A DNA stretch of 64,000 nt from the NCBI RefSeq assembly GCF_015840335.1, contig NZ_CP060395.1, positions 248,001 through 312,000 of the forward strand, written 5' to 3'. Under the pieces are notes generated by a model that was given only the letters and a program-made list of their open reading frames with translations, did not search any database and was not told where the DNA came from. Made by a program: the position numbers and the translations under genes. Positions within the stretch are counted from its first letter, which is position 1. Each line of letters begins with the position of its first letter. Of this stretch, positions 39,276 to 48,954 are shown piece by piece. The DNA comes from Synechococcus sp. CBW1108. GTDB lineage: Bacteria > Cyanobacteriota > Cyanobacteriia > PCC-6307 > Cyanobiaceae.

Positions 39276-39617
39276 ATGCGCCGACTCCTCTCTTTGATTG
39301 CCCTCTGCCTGGCGCTCGTGCTGGGTGCCTCCCCGAGCTTCGCCGCCGATGCGGCCCACGGCGGCCAGATCTTCTCCGCCAACTGCGCGGCTTGTCACAT
39401 GGGTGGCGGCAACGTGGTGAATGCCGAGCGCACCCTCAAGCAGGATGCCCTCGAGGCCTACCTGGCCAACTACGCCAGCGACCATGAATCCGCCATTGCC
39501 TATCAGGTGACCAACGGCAAAAACGCCATGCCTGCCTTCGGTGGCAAGCTCAGTGAAGGTGACATCGCCGATGTGGCCGCCTACGTCGAAGAGATGTCCG
39601 CCAAGGGCTGGGCCTGA
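39276..39617 (+). CDS. petJ: Cytochrome c6 (PetJ)
   Basis: Soluble thylakoid-lumen c-type cytochrome carrying electrons from cytochrome b6f to photosystem I or oxidase, replacing plastocyanin when copper is scarce. Signal peptide is MRRLLSLIALCLALVLGASPSFA; mature protein starts ADAAHGGQIFSANCAACH. Heme attaches to C37 and C40 with H41 as axial ligand, and M85 in NAMPAFGG is the second ligand. The precursor is 113 residues. A strong terminator follows the stop. An upstream in-frame extension to 39183 lacks a signal peptide at its start and is rejected. Confidence 0.95.
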   Translation: MRRLLSLIALCLALVLGASPSFAADAAHGGQIFSANCAACHMGGGNVVNAERTLKQDALEAYLANYASDHESAIAYQVTNGKNAMPAFGGKLSEGDIADVAAYVEEMSAKGWA

Positions 39618-39638
39618 TCAGCTTCACCGCATCAGCGA

Positions 39639-39664
39639 AGCCCCGGCAACAGCCGGGGCTTTTT
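39639..39664 (+). terminator. Rho-independent terminator of petJ
   Basis: A perfect 9-bp stem (AGCCCCGGC / GCCGGGGCT) with loop AACA is followed by a T run. It starts about 20 bases after the petJ stop. Confidence 0.9.
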
Positions 39665-39697
39665 AATGGGGCTGGTGCCTGGCCTGGAGCGCCTAAA

Positions 39698-39889
39698 TCA
39701 CTCCCGGCCGCGCCTGGCAGCCAGAACGGCCAGATAGAGATCTTCAGGAACCTCGCGGATGTCGTACTCGCTGGGGAGCACCCCATGCACATGGCGATGG
39801 ACAACCATCCAGCAATTGCGTTCAGGGTCTCGGGCGGTGGAGTCAAACTCGCAGGATTCGGCAGCAAGCCGCTCAATTAACGGATCCAT
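39698..39889 (-). CDS. Small uncharacterised protein
   Basis: A 63-residue protein from ATG at 39889, with an acidic Asp/Glu-rich composition and a His pair in MVVHRHVHGVLPSEYD. It ends EDLYLAVLAARRGRE. The frame remains open far upstream through clpB antisense, but only this part resembles a real small protein. It lies opposite the petJ terminator. No family recognised. Confidence 0.55.
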   Translation of the reverse strand: MDPLIERLAAESCEFDSTARDPERNCWMVVHRHVHGVLPSEYDIREVPEDLYLAVLAARRGRE

Positions 39890-39957
39890 TACGTCTGCCA
39901 ACGCCAGCAATCCCGGTGCTAGGCCAGAGTGGCCTGAGTCCCAACCCTCTGTAAAGC

Positions 39958-40221
39958 ATGCAGGCTGCCCTGATTGGTCTGGCCGCCCTGCTCGCCAGCG
40001 CCGCCCCAGCCCTGGCCCAATCCCCCATCGGTGACTCCTGTCCCCTGGTGGTTCCGCCAGGCCAGCGCTTGCTCCAACCCAGAAGGATCCAGCCCGATCA
40101 GGTGAAGGCCAAGAACGCCATGGGCTGCCTCTCCCCCGCCGATGCGGTGTATGGGGCCGATGGCTGTCCGCTCCGCCTCTGCAATCCCGATGCCGGGGTG
40201 ATACAGCTCCCGCTTCCATAG
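39958..40221 (+). CDS. Small secreted Cys-containing protein
   Basis: An 87-residue protein with a clear signal peptide (MQAALIGLAALLASAAPALA, cleavage after ALA). The mature part has four Cys (SCPLVV, GCLSPADAV, GCPLRLC) that could form disulfides. No known family. It lies 106 bases upstream of clpB on the same strand and has its own ATG at 39958. A similar small Cys-containing exported protein lies at 45790-46038, but they do not align closely by eye. Confidence 0.68.
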   Translation: MQAALIGLAALLASAAPALAQSPIGDSCPLVVPPGQRLLQPRRIQPDQVKAKNAMGCLSPADAVYGADGCPLRLCNPDAGVIQLPLP

Positions 40222-40327
40222 ACCGCTCCATAGGCCGGTTCTCACGCCCAGCTGATTCGGCCTCCCGGGGTGCCAGCTTCTGGCTCTGCCCATAGCTTTG
40301 AAGCACGGCTCCATTCCAGAGGTTCCC

Positions 40328-42952
40328 ATGCATCCCACCGCCGAACTGTTCACCGAAAAGGCCTGGGGCGCCGTGGTCGCCGCCCAGCAGCTGGCCCAGC
40401 AGAAGCGCCAGCAGCAGATGGAAAGCGAGCACCTGCTTGCCGCCCTGCTGGCCCAACAGGGCTTGGCAGGCCGCATCCTGGAGAAGGCCGCCGTCGATGT
40501 GGGCACCCTGAGCCAGAAGGTGGAGGCCTGGATCGACGGCCAGCCAAGTTTGGGCGCAGCACCAGACACCGTCTACCTGGGTAAGGGGCTCAATACCGTG
40601 CTCGATCAGGCAGACAGCCTCAAGGGGGCCTACGGCGACAGCTACATCGCCATCGAGCACCTGCTGCTGGCCCTGGCCATCGATGAGCGCTGCGGCAAGC
40701 AGCTGCTTTCGCAGGCCGGCACCAATGCCGACAAACTCAAGGAAGCAGTACAGGCCATCCGAGGCAGCCAGAAGGTGAGTGACCAGAACCCCGAAGGAAC
40801 CTACGAATCCCTGGAGAAATACGGGCGCGACCTGACCCAGGCGGCCCGCGAAGGCAAGCTCGACCCGGTAATCGGCCGCGACGAGGAGATCCGCCGCACG
40901 ATCCAGATTCTCAGCCGCCGCACCAAGAACAATCCGGTGCTGATCGGCGAGCCCGGCGTGGGCAAAACCGCGATCGTGGAGGGGCTGGCCCAGCGGATCG
41001 TCAATGGCGACGTGCCCCAGGCCCTGCAGAACCGCCAGCTCGTGTCGCTGGACATGGGCGCCCTGATCGCCGGCGCCAAGTATCGCGGCGAGTTTGAGGA
41101 GCGGCTCAAGGCCGTGCTCAAGGAGGTCACCGCCTCCGAAGGGCAGATAGTGCTGTTCATCGACGAGATCCACACCGTGGTGGGGGCCGGTGCCACCGGC
41201 GGAGCCATGGATGCCAGCAACCTGCTCAAACCAATGCTGGCCAGAGGCGAACTGCGCTGCATCGGCGCCACCACCCTCGATGAGCACCGCCAGCACATCG
41301 AAAAGGATCCTGCCCTGGAGCGACGCTTCCAGCAGGTGTTCGTGGATCAGCCCACGGTGGAAGACACCATCTCGATCCTGCGGGGTCTCAAGGAGCGCTA
41401 TGAGGTGCACCACGGCGTGCGCATCGCCGACAACGCCCTGGTGGCCGCCGCCGTGCTCAGCAGCCGCTATATCGCCGATCGCTTCCTGCCGGATAAGGCC
41501 ATCGACCTGATGGATGAATCGGCCGCCCGCCTGAAGATGGAGATCACCTCCAAGCCTGAGGAAATCGACGAACTAGATCGCCGCATCCTCCAGCTGGAGA
41601 TGGAAAAACTCTCTTTGGGGCGCGAATCCGATGCCGCCAGCCGCGATCGGCTCGAGCGACTCGAAAAAGAGCTCGCCGACCTGAGCGAGCAGCAGAGCGC
41701 CCTCAATGCCCAGTGGCAAAAAGAGAAGGGTTCGATCGATGAACTCGGCGCCATCAAGGAGGAGATCGAGCAGGTGCAGCTGCAGGTGGAGCAGGCCAAG
41801 CGCAACTACGACCTCAACAAGGCCGCCGAACTCGAATACGGCACCCTGGCCGGCCTCCACAAGAAGCTCGCCGCCAAGGAGGAGGAGCTCAATGCAGGCG
41901 GTGCCCCCGGAGAGAAGAGTCTGCTGCGCGAGGAGGTCACCGAAGATGACATCGCTGAGGTGATCGCCAAGTGGACCGGCATCCCGGTGGCCAAGCTGGT
42001 GCAGAGCGAGATGGAGAAACTCCTTCAGCTGGAAGATGAGCTGCACACTCGCGTGATCGGCCAGGCCCAGGCCGTAACGGCCGTGGCCGATGCGATCCAG
42101 CGCTCCCGGGCGGGCCTGAGCGATCCAAATCGGCCCATTGCGTCCTTCCTGTTCCTCGGCCCCACCGGCGTGGGCAAAACCGAGCTCTCCAAGGCCCTGG
42201 CTTCCCAGCTGTTCGATGCCGAGGAGGCGATGGTGCGCATCGACATGAGCGAATACATGGAGAAGCACGCCGTGAGCCGCCTAATCGGCGCGCCTCCGGG
42301 CTACGTGGGCTACGAGGAAGGGGGCCAGCTCACCGAAGCGGTGCGGCGCCGGCCCTACGCGGTGATCCTGTTTGACGAGGTGGAGAAGGCCCACCCCGAT
42401 GTGTTCAACGTGATGCTGCAGATCCTCGATGACGGCCGCGTCACCGATGGTCAGGGCCGCACGGTGGATTTCACCAACACGGTGCTGATCCTCACCAGCA
42501 ACATCGGCAGCAGCTCCATTCTCGATCTAGCCGGGGATCCAGCTCGCCACGGCGAGATGGAAGCCCGGGTAAATGAGGCCCTGCGGGGCCACTTCCGGCC
42601 CGAATTCCTCAACCGGCTGGATGAAACAATCATCTTCCACAGCCTCAAGCAGGAGGAACTCCGCCAGATCGTGGAGCTGCAGGTGAAACGCCTGGCCCGG
42701 CGCCTGGAAGATAAAAAGCTGACGCTCCAGCTCAACGCCGATGCTCTCGACTGGCTGGCAGGAGTGGGCTACGACCCCGTCTATGGGGCCCGGCCACTCA
42801 AGCGCGCCATCCAGCGGGAACTGGAAACCCCGATCGCCAAGGGCATCCTGGGCGGCCAATTCAGCGGCGGCCACACAATCGCCGTGGCGGTGGAGCAGGA
42901 GCGGCTGCGCTTCCAGCAGATCGATCCGGCCAAGCTGCCGTTGCTGGTTTAG
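40328..42952 (+). CDS. clpB: ClpB disaggregase
   Basis: Hexameric AAA+ chaperone that extracts proteins from aggregates together with DnaK. The N-domain runs to about residue 145. The first nucleotide domain has Walker [14 protein letters not shown] and Walker [11 protein letters not shown]. The coiled-coil middle domain lies near 400-525 ([21 protein letters not shown]). The second domain has [14 protein letters not shown] and [11 protein letters not shown]. The ATG at 40328 gives 874 residues, the usual ClpB1 length. I see no CIRCE element upstream. A C-terminal convergent overlap exists with the small gene at 42949. Confidence 0.97.
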   Translation: MHPTAELFTEKAWGAVVAAQQLAQQKRQQQMESEHLLAALLAQQGLAGRILEKAAVDVGTLSQKVEAWIDGQPSLGAAPDTVYLGKGLNTVLDQADSLKGAYGDSYIAIEHLLLALAIDERCGKQLLSQAGTNADKLKEAVQAIRGSQKVSDQNPEGTYESLEKYGRDLTQAAREGKLDPVIGRDEEIRRTIQILSRRTKNNPVLIGEPGVGKTAIVEGLAQRIVNGDVPQALQNRQLVSLDMGALIAGAKYRGEFEERLKAVLKEVTASEGQIVLFIDEIHTVVGAGATGGAMDASNLLKPMLARGELRCIGATTLDEHRQHIEKDPALERRFQQVFVDQPTVEDTISILRGLKERYEVHHGVRIADNALVAAAVLSSRYIADRFLPDKAIDLMDESAARLKMEITSKPEEIDELDRRILQLEMEKLSLGRESDAASRDRLERLEKELADLSEQQSALNAQWQKEKGSIDELGAIKEEIEQVQLQVEQAKRNYDLNKAAELEYGTLAGLHKKLAAKEEELNAGGAPGEKSLLREEVTEDDIAEVIAKWTGIPVAKLVQSEMEKLLQLEDELHTRVIGQAQAVTAVADAIQRSRAGLSDPNRPIASFLFLGPTGVGKTELSKALASQLFDAEEAMVRIDMSEYMEKHAVSRLIGAPPGYVGYEEGGQLTEAVRRRPYAVILFDEVEKAHPDVFNVMLQILDDGRVTDGQGRTVDFTNTVLILTSNIGSSSILDLAGDPARHGEMEARVNEALRGHFRPEFLNRLDETIIFHSLKQEELRQIVELQVKRLARRLEDKKLTLQLNADALDWLAGVGYDPVYGARPLKRAIQRELETPIAKGILGGQFSGGHTIAVAVEQERLRFQQIDPAKLPLLV

Positions 42953-43236
42953 AAAGCGAGGGCCTGGCTGACGGAATAGGCGGTGGTGCGAGCCTGCTCC
43001 GCCGGGCTCTCCAGCTCATCAATCGGTGTGTGGGTGTGCCGCCAGCTCATCAGCAGAGCGATCAAGTCGGTGAAGGCCAGGCCGGGATGGGTGACCTGGG
43101 CTGGATCCCGCGCCAATCGCTTGCGGCAGAACTGCATTGGCCGCGAGGTGCGCAGCCGATGGGATGACAAGAAAACGTTATCCGCCGAATGGCCCGCCCC
43201 CAGGGCCAGATCCGCCAATTCAAGAACCTGCTGCAC
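42949..43236 (-). CDS. Uncharacterised small protein after clpB
   Basis: A 95-residue frame ending inside the clpB stop region. The chosen start is GTG at 43236; the frame opens upstream with [12 protein letters not shown] but without a standard start, so the gene could be slightly longer. Composition is Leu/Ala/Thr-rich with a His-containing stretch ([16 protein letters not shown]). No family recognised. It may be a degraded gene. Confidence 0.4.
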   Translation of the reverse strand: MQQVLELADLALGAGHSADNVFLSSHRLRTSRPMQFCRKRLARDPAQVTHPGLAFTDLIALLMSWRHTHTPIDELESPAEQARTTAYSVSQALAF

Positions 43237-43456
43237 ATGCTCGATGATGGCAATTTTATCGAGTTAGCGAAAGCCCATAACGGGTGCAATAGCAGCATTA
43301 CGATTCTAATCAGCACCCCCGAAATTCACACAAAACCTTGACCAATGATCCAGGCCGTGGGGTCGGCTTGGCATGACGCCAGCAGATCAGAAGTTGCTGG
43401 CGATGCGACAGGAGAAGTCGAAGAGTGGAAGTTCGGCCGGAAGGGCATTGGCCTGC

Positions 43457-43942
43457 TCAGGAGTGAGGGAAATGCCAGCAATGGGGTTCGGGGTTCGAAG
43501 CCAGCAGCTGCCGGCCCCGGGCCACCAGCGCCGCCACCGCAACCGGATCGGCAGGGGGGCGCTCACCCCGCTCCACCGCCCGGTAGTGATCCGCCACCGA
43601 CCAGGCGGCTGTGTGGGGATCCCCACCAAAGCGGGGAATCAGGTGCAGGTGGAGATGGGGCGCCCCCTCGCCGAAGGCGATCGCATACACCCGCTCGCAG
43701 CCCGTCAGCTCCCTCACAAGGGTGCTGGCCCACTGCACCGCTGGCCCCCAGGCCGAGGCCTCGGCGGCCGTGAAATCAGCCGGCCCGCCAAGGTGACGCA
43801 CGCTGTCAAGCAGCAACCAGCCAGGCAGCGGAGCGGGATCGAGATGGTGGCGCAGCAGCCAGAGGCCACCCCGACCGATTTCGTAGGAGCCGGCGGCGCA
43901 ACCCTGCCGGTGGAGATGGCAGATGGCACAGGTTTCGACCAT
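43457..43942 (-). CDS. HIT family protein
   Basis: A 161-residue histidine-triad protein: HLHLHLIPR near residue 97 is the triad H-phi-H-phi-H, acting in nucleotide hydrolysis or transfer. An N-terminal CAICH motif is typical of HIT proteins that bind zinc. The start ATG is at 43942; upstream codons (MFLGSTNSC) add little. A frame change after about 43500 would give a different C-terminus, but the in-frame end is plausible. Confidence 0.85.
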   Translation of the reverse strand: MVETCAICHLHRQGCAAGSYEIGRGGLWLLRHHLDPAPLPGWLLLDSVRHLGGPADFTAAEASAWGPAVQWASTLVRELTGCERVYAIAFGEGAPHLHLHLIPRFGGDPHTAAWSVADHYRAVERGERPPADPVAVAALVARGRQLLASNPEPHCWHFPHS

Positions 43943-44029
43943 GGCTGGGCAGCTGTTTGTTGAACCTAAAAACACAACACCACCTCAGCTTCCATGGAGC
44001 AGCTTGTGCCTTTGCAGCCTCCTGAGCAC

Positions 44030-44482
44030 TCACTCCCCAAGCAGGTGACAGGCGATCCGGCGCTGTTGGGGTGATGCCCTGTGCTCCCAGAGATAGACAG
44101 CTTGCCAGGTGCCGAGCACGAGCCGACCACGGTCGAAGCTAAGTTGCAGGCTGGTGGTGGTTAGGGCCGTGCGGATGTGGGCCGGCATGTCGTCGGGGCC
44201 CTCGTCATCGTGGGCGTAGGGCCGCAGCTCGCCGCGGCCGCTGATCGGCCGCACCCCCTCCTGGGGCACCAGGGCCCGCAGATAGGCCGCCAGATCCTCC
44301 AGCACCCGGGGGTCGGCGTTCTCATTCACCGTGAGCGAGCAGCTGCTGTGGAGACAGACCAGGGCCGCCAGCCCCTGCTGCAAGCCGCTGGCGGCGATCT
44401 CGGCGTCAAGAGCGGCGGTGATGTTGATGAAGCCTTCGCCGCGGGTGGCGAGGCTGAGCATCTGTAGGTGTTGACGCAGCAC
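44030..44482 (-). CDS. YjbQ family protein (UPF0047)
   Basis: A 150-residue protein of the YjbQ/UPF0047 family; some members have been reported with weak thiamine-phosphate synthase activity. Signature segments are LVCLHSSCSLTVNENADPRVLEDLAAYL, then AHDDEGPDDMPAHIRTALTTTSL, then LGTWQAVYLWEHR. These include the metal-binding His and Asp. The GTG at 44482 starts at the usual N-terminus just before MLSLATRGEGF. The gene is divergent from the DCC-family gene. Confidence 0.88.
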   Translation of the reverse strand: MLRQHLQMLSLATRGEGFINITAALDAEIAASGLQQGLAALVCLHSSCSLTVNENADPRVLEDLAAYLRALVPQEGVRPISGRGELRPYAHDDEGPDDMPAHIRTALTTTSLQLSFDRGRLVLGTWQAVYLWEHRASPQQRRIACHLLGE

Positions 44483-44610
44483 GGCCCTGCTCCTCTGGGC
44501 ACCCTGCCTAGCATCAGGCCAGCCACCGCCGTTCCGATACGGGTTCCCTTGCACAAGTCCCTGCTGCTGCTTGCTCTCGCCCACGGCAGGGCCTGCCGCA
44601 ATAAGTGGTG

Positions 44611-45057
44611 ATGACGGAAACACTTATTGCCGCATCTTCCACGGCTGCGCCAGGCCTCACGCTGCTCTATGACGGCGGCTGCCCGCTCTGCCTGCGGGAG
44701 GTGCGGTTTCTGGGGGCGCGCGATCAGCGCCTCCACGCCGCATCGCCCCGGCTCACCTTCGTCGACATCGACGCCCCGGACTACGACCCCGGCGCCCACG
44801 CTGGCATCAGCTACCGCGAGGCGATGGGGCGCATCCACGCCATCACCGGCAAGGGGCAGGTACTGCGCGATGTGGCCGTATTCCGGGAGGCCTACAGGCT
44901 GGTCGGCCTGGGCTGGCTGTATGCGCCCACCGCCTGGCCTTTACTGGGTTCGCTGGTGGAGCAGGCCTACGCCCTCTGGGCCGACTGGCGCCTGCGCCTC
45001 ACCGGACGGCCCAGCCTCGACCAGCTCTGCCAGCAGCGCTGCCGCCTGCCTGAATGA
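44611..45057 (+). CDS. DCC family protein (DUF393)
   Basis: A 148-residue protein of the DUF393/DCC family with the thioredoxin-like motif DGGCPLCLREV, in which Cys-Pro-Leu-Cys is the characteristic pair. DCC proteins are called thiol-disulfide oxidoreductase-like, but biochemistry is scarce. Later elements are FVDIDAPDYDP, IHAITGKGQVLRDVAVF and a hydrophobic C-terminal helix. GTGs at 44605 and 44608 precede the chosen ATG at 44611. It is divergent from yjbQ. Confidence 0.88.
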   Translation: MTETLIAASSTAAPGLTLLYDGGCPLCLREVRFLGARDQRLHAASPRLTFVDIDAPDYDPGAHAGISYREAMGRIHAITGKGQVLRDVAVFREAYRLVGLGWLYAPTAWPLLGSLVEQAYALWADWRLRLTGRPSLDQLCQQRCRLPE

Positions 45058-45419
45058 GTCCGCGGCGCATCTCCTGGGCCATGTAGCCCGAGAACTTCAC
45101 TGCAGATAGGCAGGAGTGGCTTGGGTGGATGGTGCCTTCGCGGGCAGTTCCATCAGCCCTGATTTGGCGTTACACAAACATAGACCTGGGCAAGGTATAA
45201 GCATGGATCAGCTCGCCAGGAGCAAGAATGCAAGCTCTGCAGATATGTATGTCCCACTGGAGCTTTCCATCCCCCTGCCATCAATGTGCAGGCCGAAAGT
45301 GAACTCGCCCTTTCGCCTTAACACCCAGCCGTTGAACTCTTTCAGGTGTCATCGATTCTGTACAGCTGTACGGAAACAACGACAGTGCCAATGCGCCTCC
45401 TCAACCTCATTGCGCGCAA
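45058..45419. other. Intergenic stretch with no recognised gene
   Basis: Between the DCC gene and the small minus-strand gene I see no convincing protein frame (the plus-strand frame at 45116-45454 overlaps a likely real minus-strand gene and is unlike known proteins). No tRNA, clear terminator or long repeat was recognised. Confidence 0.55.
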
Positions 45420-45620
45420 TCACGCTGCCTGCTGCTCCTGCTGCTGGCCGATGAGATCCCACAGGTGCCGGTAGGCGTCTGTTTGCTCCTGCGTCCAAAC
45501 CTTGAATTTGGTGCGGCGGCGGGCAGCAAAAGCCAGGTCATTGTGGTTTCTGGGCACCCGGTCGGTGTCGAGCCTCAACATCTTCAATGCAGAAACCGTG
45601 ATCGGGTTGAGCTTCGCCAT
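45420..45620 (-). CDS. Small uncharacterised basic protein
   Basis: A 66-residue protein from ATG at 45620. The sequence MAKLNPITVSALKMLRLD then AARRRTKFKVWTQEQTDAYRHLWDLIGQQQEQQAA suggests one or two helices with a basic middle. A frame extends upstream to 45656 but the ATG is preferred. No family recognised. It stands between two intergenic stretches and is not clearly part of an operon. Confidence 0.58.
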   Translation of the reverse strand: MAKLNPITVSALKMLRLDTDRVPRNHNDLAFAARRRTKFKVWTQEQTDAYRHLWDLIGQQQEQQAA

Positions 45621-45789
45621 CGCGCTGCCTCCTGGCTGGTGCGTTTCGCCCACCAAAGCGTCGGATCAGGCCTGCTTCAAGCGTCTGACGCAGATCTGCA
45701 GCATGGTCATCACATCATTTGAGAAACATATGGGGGGCCGTCGGTAGGTGGCCCTCCGTAGCATCAGACAACCCGCTTGCCAGCTCCCC

Positions 45790-46038
45790 ATGCCAGCCCG
45801 TCGCGTACTGCTTTCCCTTCTCGTTGTGATCCCTGGCTTGGGCTGGAGTTCGCCGCCAGCCCAGGCCCAGCGCCAGGTGCCCAAGATCGGCAGCATCTGC
45901 CCCCTTGGCTACGTGGACATGCTCAACGGCAAGTGCAGCACCCTCGGCCTGATGACCTACACGGTTCAACCCACCAAGGGCGAGGCCTGCCCCGAGGGCT
46001 GGATGAACGTGGGGGGCGGCTACTGCCGCAAAAAGTGA
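45790..46038 (+). CDS. Small secreted Cys-containing protein
   Basis: An 82-residue protein with a signal peptide (RRVLLSLLVVIPGLGWSSPPAQAQ). The mature part has four Cys in CPLGY, KCST, CPEG and YCRK, spaced as in small disulfide-bonded exported proteins of picocyanobacteria. The ATG at 45790 is chosen because it begins directly at the signal peptide; an ATG upstream is not needed. Its convergent partner is the photolyase-family gene 57 bases away. Confidence 0.72.
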   Translation: MPARRVLLSLLVVIPGLGWSSPPAQAQRQVPKIGSICPLGYVDMLNGKCSTLGLMTYTVQPTKGEACPEGWMNVGGGYCRKK

Positions 46039-46094
46039 GCCCTCCAACGGCCCCCACTCGCGGAAAGTTGCAGCGGACAGTTGCAGCCAAGGGC

Positions 46095-47651
46095 TCAGCC
46101 CAGATCCAGGCCCAATTGATCTATCCCGGAATACATGCCCCCGGTGGAGCGGGATCCGGATGGACGGCTGCTGGCCCGAAGGCCCGAGCGCCGCGAGCCA
46201 TGGCGCTGCTGAATCGCAGCGGCCGTGGCGGCAAATCCCTGCTGGTGCCGCAGGGCCCAGAGCCGCTCGCGGGCCGTGGCCGCCGCAGAGGCCCAGTCGA
46301 CAATCGGTTGGGGATAGTCGGCGCCAAGCGCCCAGCCCAGCCGCTCCTGGGTGGCCCCATCCATCATCCAGGGTTGGTGCAGAAACACCGCCGGCACCGC
46401 CGCCAGCTCGGGCAGCCAGCGGCGAATGAACAGGCCATCGGGGTCGTGATCGACACCCTGCTTGATCGGGTTGTAGATGCGGATCGTATTGATGCCGGTG
46501 GTGCCCGACTGCATCTGGCACTGACTCCAGTGGATTCCCGGTTCGTAATCAACGAATAGCCGGGCCAGGTGCAAGCCGCTGTCGCGCCAGGGCAGCCAGA
46601 GCTGGTAGCTGGCCACCGACACCAACATGGCTCGCATGCGGAAGTTGAGCCAACCGGTGGCGATCAGGGCCCGCATGCAGGCATCCACAAAGGGCAGGCC
46701 CGTCCGCCCTGCGGCCCAGGCCGCCAGGCGCTCGTCGCTGCCCGGGCCCTCCCGCTCGCGCAGGCCCGCGGTGAGGGGATGGAGCTCCTGAAACTCCAAA
46801 CTCGGCTGGCTCTCCAGCTTCTGGATGAAGTGGCAGTGCCAGTGCAGGCGCTCATCGAAGCGCTGCAGAGCCCGGCGCCAGGAGACCGCCGTGAGCAACT
46901 GGCGCCGCTGGCGATTCCCCTGCACCACCTCCCGCAGCGACAGGGTGCCCCAGCTCAGGTGGGGAGAGAGCCGCGAACAGCTGGCAAAGGCCGTGTTCGG
47001 ACTCGACAGGCCGCTCTGGTAGGCGCGACTGCGCCGATCTAGAAAACTCTCCAGCAGCGCCAGCCCCTGGGGGCGGCCGCCAAGCTGGCGCCCCGGGCAG
47101 GGATCCGGCACCAGGGCGAGCTCCTCAGCGCTGGGAATGGCACCGGGATCCAGGCCAGCCAAAGGCTCCAAGCGCAGTGGCGCCGGAGCGATCGGCTCGG
47201 CCATGCGCTCCTCCCACCGGCGCGCCCAACCCTGGCGCTGCGCCAGGCGACGACTGACCCCGAACTGGGGGATCTCGTGCCACCTGATGGCGTGCTGCCG
47301 GGCCCAGGCCGCGACCCGCAGGTCGCGGGCGTAGGTCCAGCCATTGCCGGTTTCCTGATGACTCCAGAGGCCGCCGATGCCGAATTGGCGCCGGGCCCGC
47401 TCGAGCACCTGCTCCACCACACCGACCCGCACCACCAGGGGTTGGCCCAGGCGGGCCAGGGCAGAGCGCAGCTCCAGCAAACTTTCGCGGCAGAACAGCC
47501 ATTGGCGAGCCGAACTGTCAGGCTGCTGCCAGTAGTCCGGCTCCACCACATAGAGGGGCAGCAGGGCTCCGTGCCGGCTGGCCTCCAGCAGGGGGAGGTG
47601 ATCTGCAGGGCGCAGATCCCGCTTAAACCACACTATTTGTAGCCCATTCAC
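46095..47651 (-). CDS. Cryptochrome/photolyase family protein
   Basis: A 518-residue flavoprotein of the cryptochrome/photolyase family. The N-terminal antenna domain starts LQIVWFKRDLRPADHLPLL. The FAD domain includes TAFASCSRLSPHLSWGTLSLREV, LHWHCHFIQKLE, GRTGLPFVDACMRALIATGWLNFRMR and IRIYNPIKQG with the Asn facing the flavin in related enzymes. Where class I photolyases have a W-QW-ASTG-D stretch, this protein has HWSQCQMQSGTTGIN, so activity may differ. The start is GTG at 47651. It may be a repair enzyme or a light sensor. The C-terminal 30 residues are Ser/Arg-rich. Confidence 0.85.
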   Translation of the reverse strand: MNGLQIVWFKRDLRPADHLPLLEASRHGALLPLYVVEPDYWQQPDSSARQWLFCRESLLELRSALARLGQPLVVRVGVVEQVLERARRQFGIGGLWSHQETGNGWTYARDLRVAAWARQHAIRWHEIPQFGVSRRLAQRQGWARRWEERMAEPIAPAPLRLEPLAGLDPGAIPSAEELALVPDPCPGRQLGGRPQGLALLESFLDRRSRAYQSGLSSPNTAFASCSRLSPHLSWGTLSLREVVQGNRQRRQLLTAVSWRRALQRFDERLHWHCHFIQKLESQPSLEFQELHPLTAGLREREGPGSDERLAAWAAGRTGLPFVDACMRALIATGWLNFRMRAMLVSVASYQLWLPWRDSGLHLARLFVDYEPGIHWSQCQMQSGTTGINTIRIYNPIKQGVDHDPDGLFIRRWLPELAAVPAVFLHQPWMMDGATQERLGWALGADYPQPIVDWASAAATARERLWALRHQQGFAATAAAIQQRHGSRRSGLRASSRPSGSRSTGGMYSGIDQLGLDLG

Positions 47652-47738
47652 AACTGAAAACCCGCTTTAGAACTGGCTCCCAGACTGAGCCTGATCGAGC
47701 CTGACCGATCAGTCCAAGCTAGTTTTGCGCGCAGCAGC

Positions 47739-48915
47739 ATGGCCAAGGGCTGGAGCCTGCGAGAAGAACGGGGCCAGGTGCGGCTAGAGATGCGTCAGCC
47801 GCACCGCCCACGCGCCTCGGTGCTGTTGCCATTCCAGTGGAGCCGCCAGGACGTTGGGGCCATTTTGGCGAGGGTCCGCAACATCTATGTGCTGACACTC
47901 GACGAGCATGATCTGTCCGCAGCCGCCCAGATCGCTTCTGGCAAAGCGCTCCGAAGCCTGAGCACCTGGGAAGAGGCGCTAGAGCATTTCCGCGAGTTCA
48001 AGCTGCATCACGGCACCGCGATCAATCCCCGCACCTGGCAGCGCTACGACCAGGTTCTGCAGATGGTCATCCAGCTGATGACCATGCCCGACAAGCCCCC
48101 CCCGATTGACAGTGCCTCTCTGATCGACGCCTGCGTGAAGGACTGGCCACCGGGAATCCGGCAGCGTGAGGTCCGCGTTCAGTACATCGCCCAGTTCCTG
48201 CGCTTCTGCCGTGATCAAGAGCATTTCCCAGTGCAATGGCATCCTCCGACAGACCTGAAAGCCCAAATAGGCAGCCCCACCCAGGACCCTGCACCGGGCC
48301 ATATGAAGGGCAGTCCATTGAGCGATCAGGAAATTCTCGATCTGATTTATAGCCTTCCCGTAAACGAGGCGGGTCTGCGTTGGCGCGATGCGCTGCGATT
48401 GATGGCTGAACTGGGACTGCGGCCGTTGGAATTGCGCTACATGTCGGTCCGCAAGCATCACACCACTGGTGAGTTGATCTGGTGCTGCGACTACCGCAAA
48501 CGTGCGGGTGTGGGTATGACGTGCGGGCGTGGGCATGACAAAGCCCCGTCGTGCCTTTGCCCTCCCCCTGATGCATCAGGGTGGTGAACTGGTGCGTTGG
48601 AACCTGCTGGAGCGCTGGAATGCAGGATTGCTACAGCTGCCACCGCTGGGATCAACCCAACGCGTGAGCCGCACTGCCACCACCTACCTCTATAAGAAAC
48701 CCTGCTGGATCAGCCTGAAGCAACGGGCAGCAGCCAGAGGAGAGAGGGCTGTGATCTACAGCTTCCGTCACTCCTTCAGCCTGCGGGGTAATCAGCGCGG
48801 CAACGAGCCCGGCAGCATGGCTGGGGCAATGGGCCAAACCCAGGCCGTTCATCCACGCAGCTACCCCTGGGCATCCGAACAGACCACCGCATCGGCCTTT
48901 GCTCGGGCATCAGAG
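47739..48915 (+). pseudogene. Tyrosine-type integrase, frameshifted
   Basis: The first frame (47739-48587) has an N-terminal SAM-like domain (about residues 60-160) and the catalytic Arg box LRLMAELGLRPLELRYMSVR. The second frame (from 48529) continues with YSFRHSFSLRGNQRGNEPGSMAGAMGQTQAVHPRSYPWA, containing the second Arg and the catalytic Tyr. The frames are joined by an imperfect 19-bp tandem duplication that shifts the phase. Removing one copy restores YRKRAGVGMTKPRR, the expected sequence. So it was a phage- or island-type recombinase and is now broken. The remnant ends near 48915. Confidence 0.85.
48502..48539 (+). repeat. 19-bp tandem duplication that frameshifts the integrase
   Basis: Copies at 48502-48520 and 48521-48539 (GTGCGGGTGTGGGTATGAC and GTGCGGGCGTGGGCATGAC) differ at two positions, both T versus C. 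Nineteen is not a multiple of three, so the frame changes. Confidence 0.85.
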
Positions 48916-48954
48916 TCAATCAGTCCCGCAGAGGCGTTCAATAAGGTCACGCCC

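Noticed and set aside
39698-41413. Long minus-strand open frame (about 570 residues) opposite clpB
   Set aside because: Most of it is the antisense shadow of clpB (GC-rich codon bias keeps the opposite frame open). Only the last 63 residues, outside clpB, are kept as a possible small gene.
43387-43629. Alternative minus-strand frame at the end of the HIT gene (ending LTPEQANALPAELPLFDF)
   Set aside because: It could be a shifted C-terminus, but the in-frame end of the HIT gene is adequate and I saw no independent motif to support a frameshift.
45116-45454. Plus-strand 112-residue frame
   Set aside because: Its end overlaps a better small minus-strand gene, and its composition lacks any family pattern.
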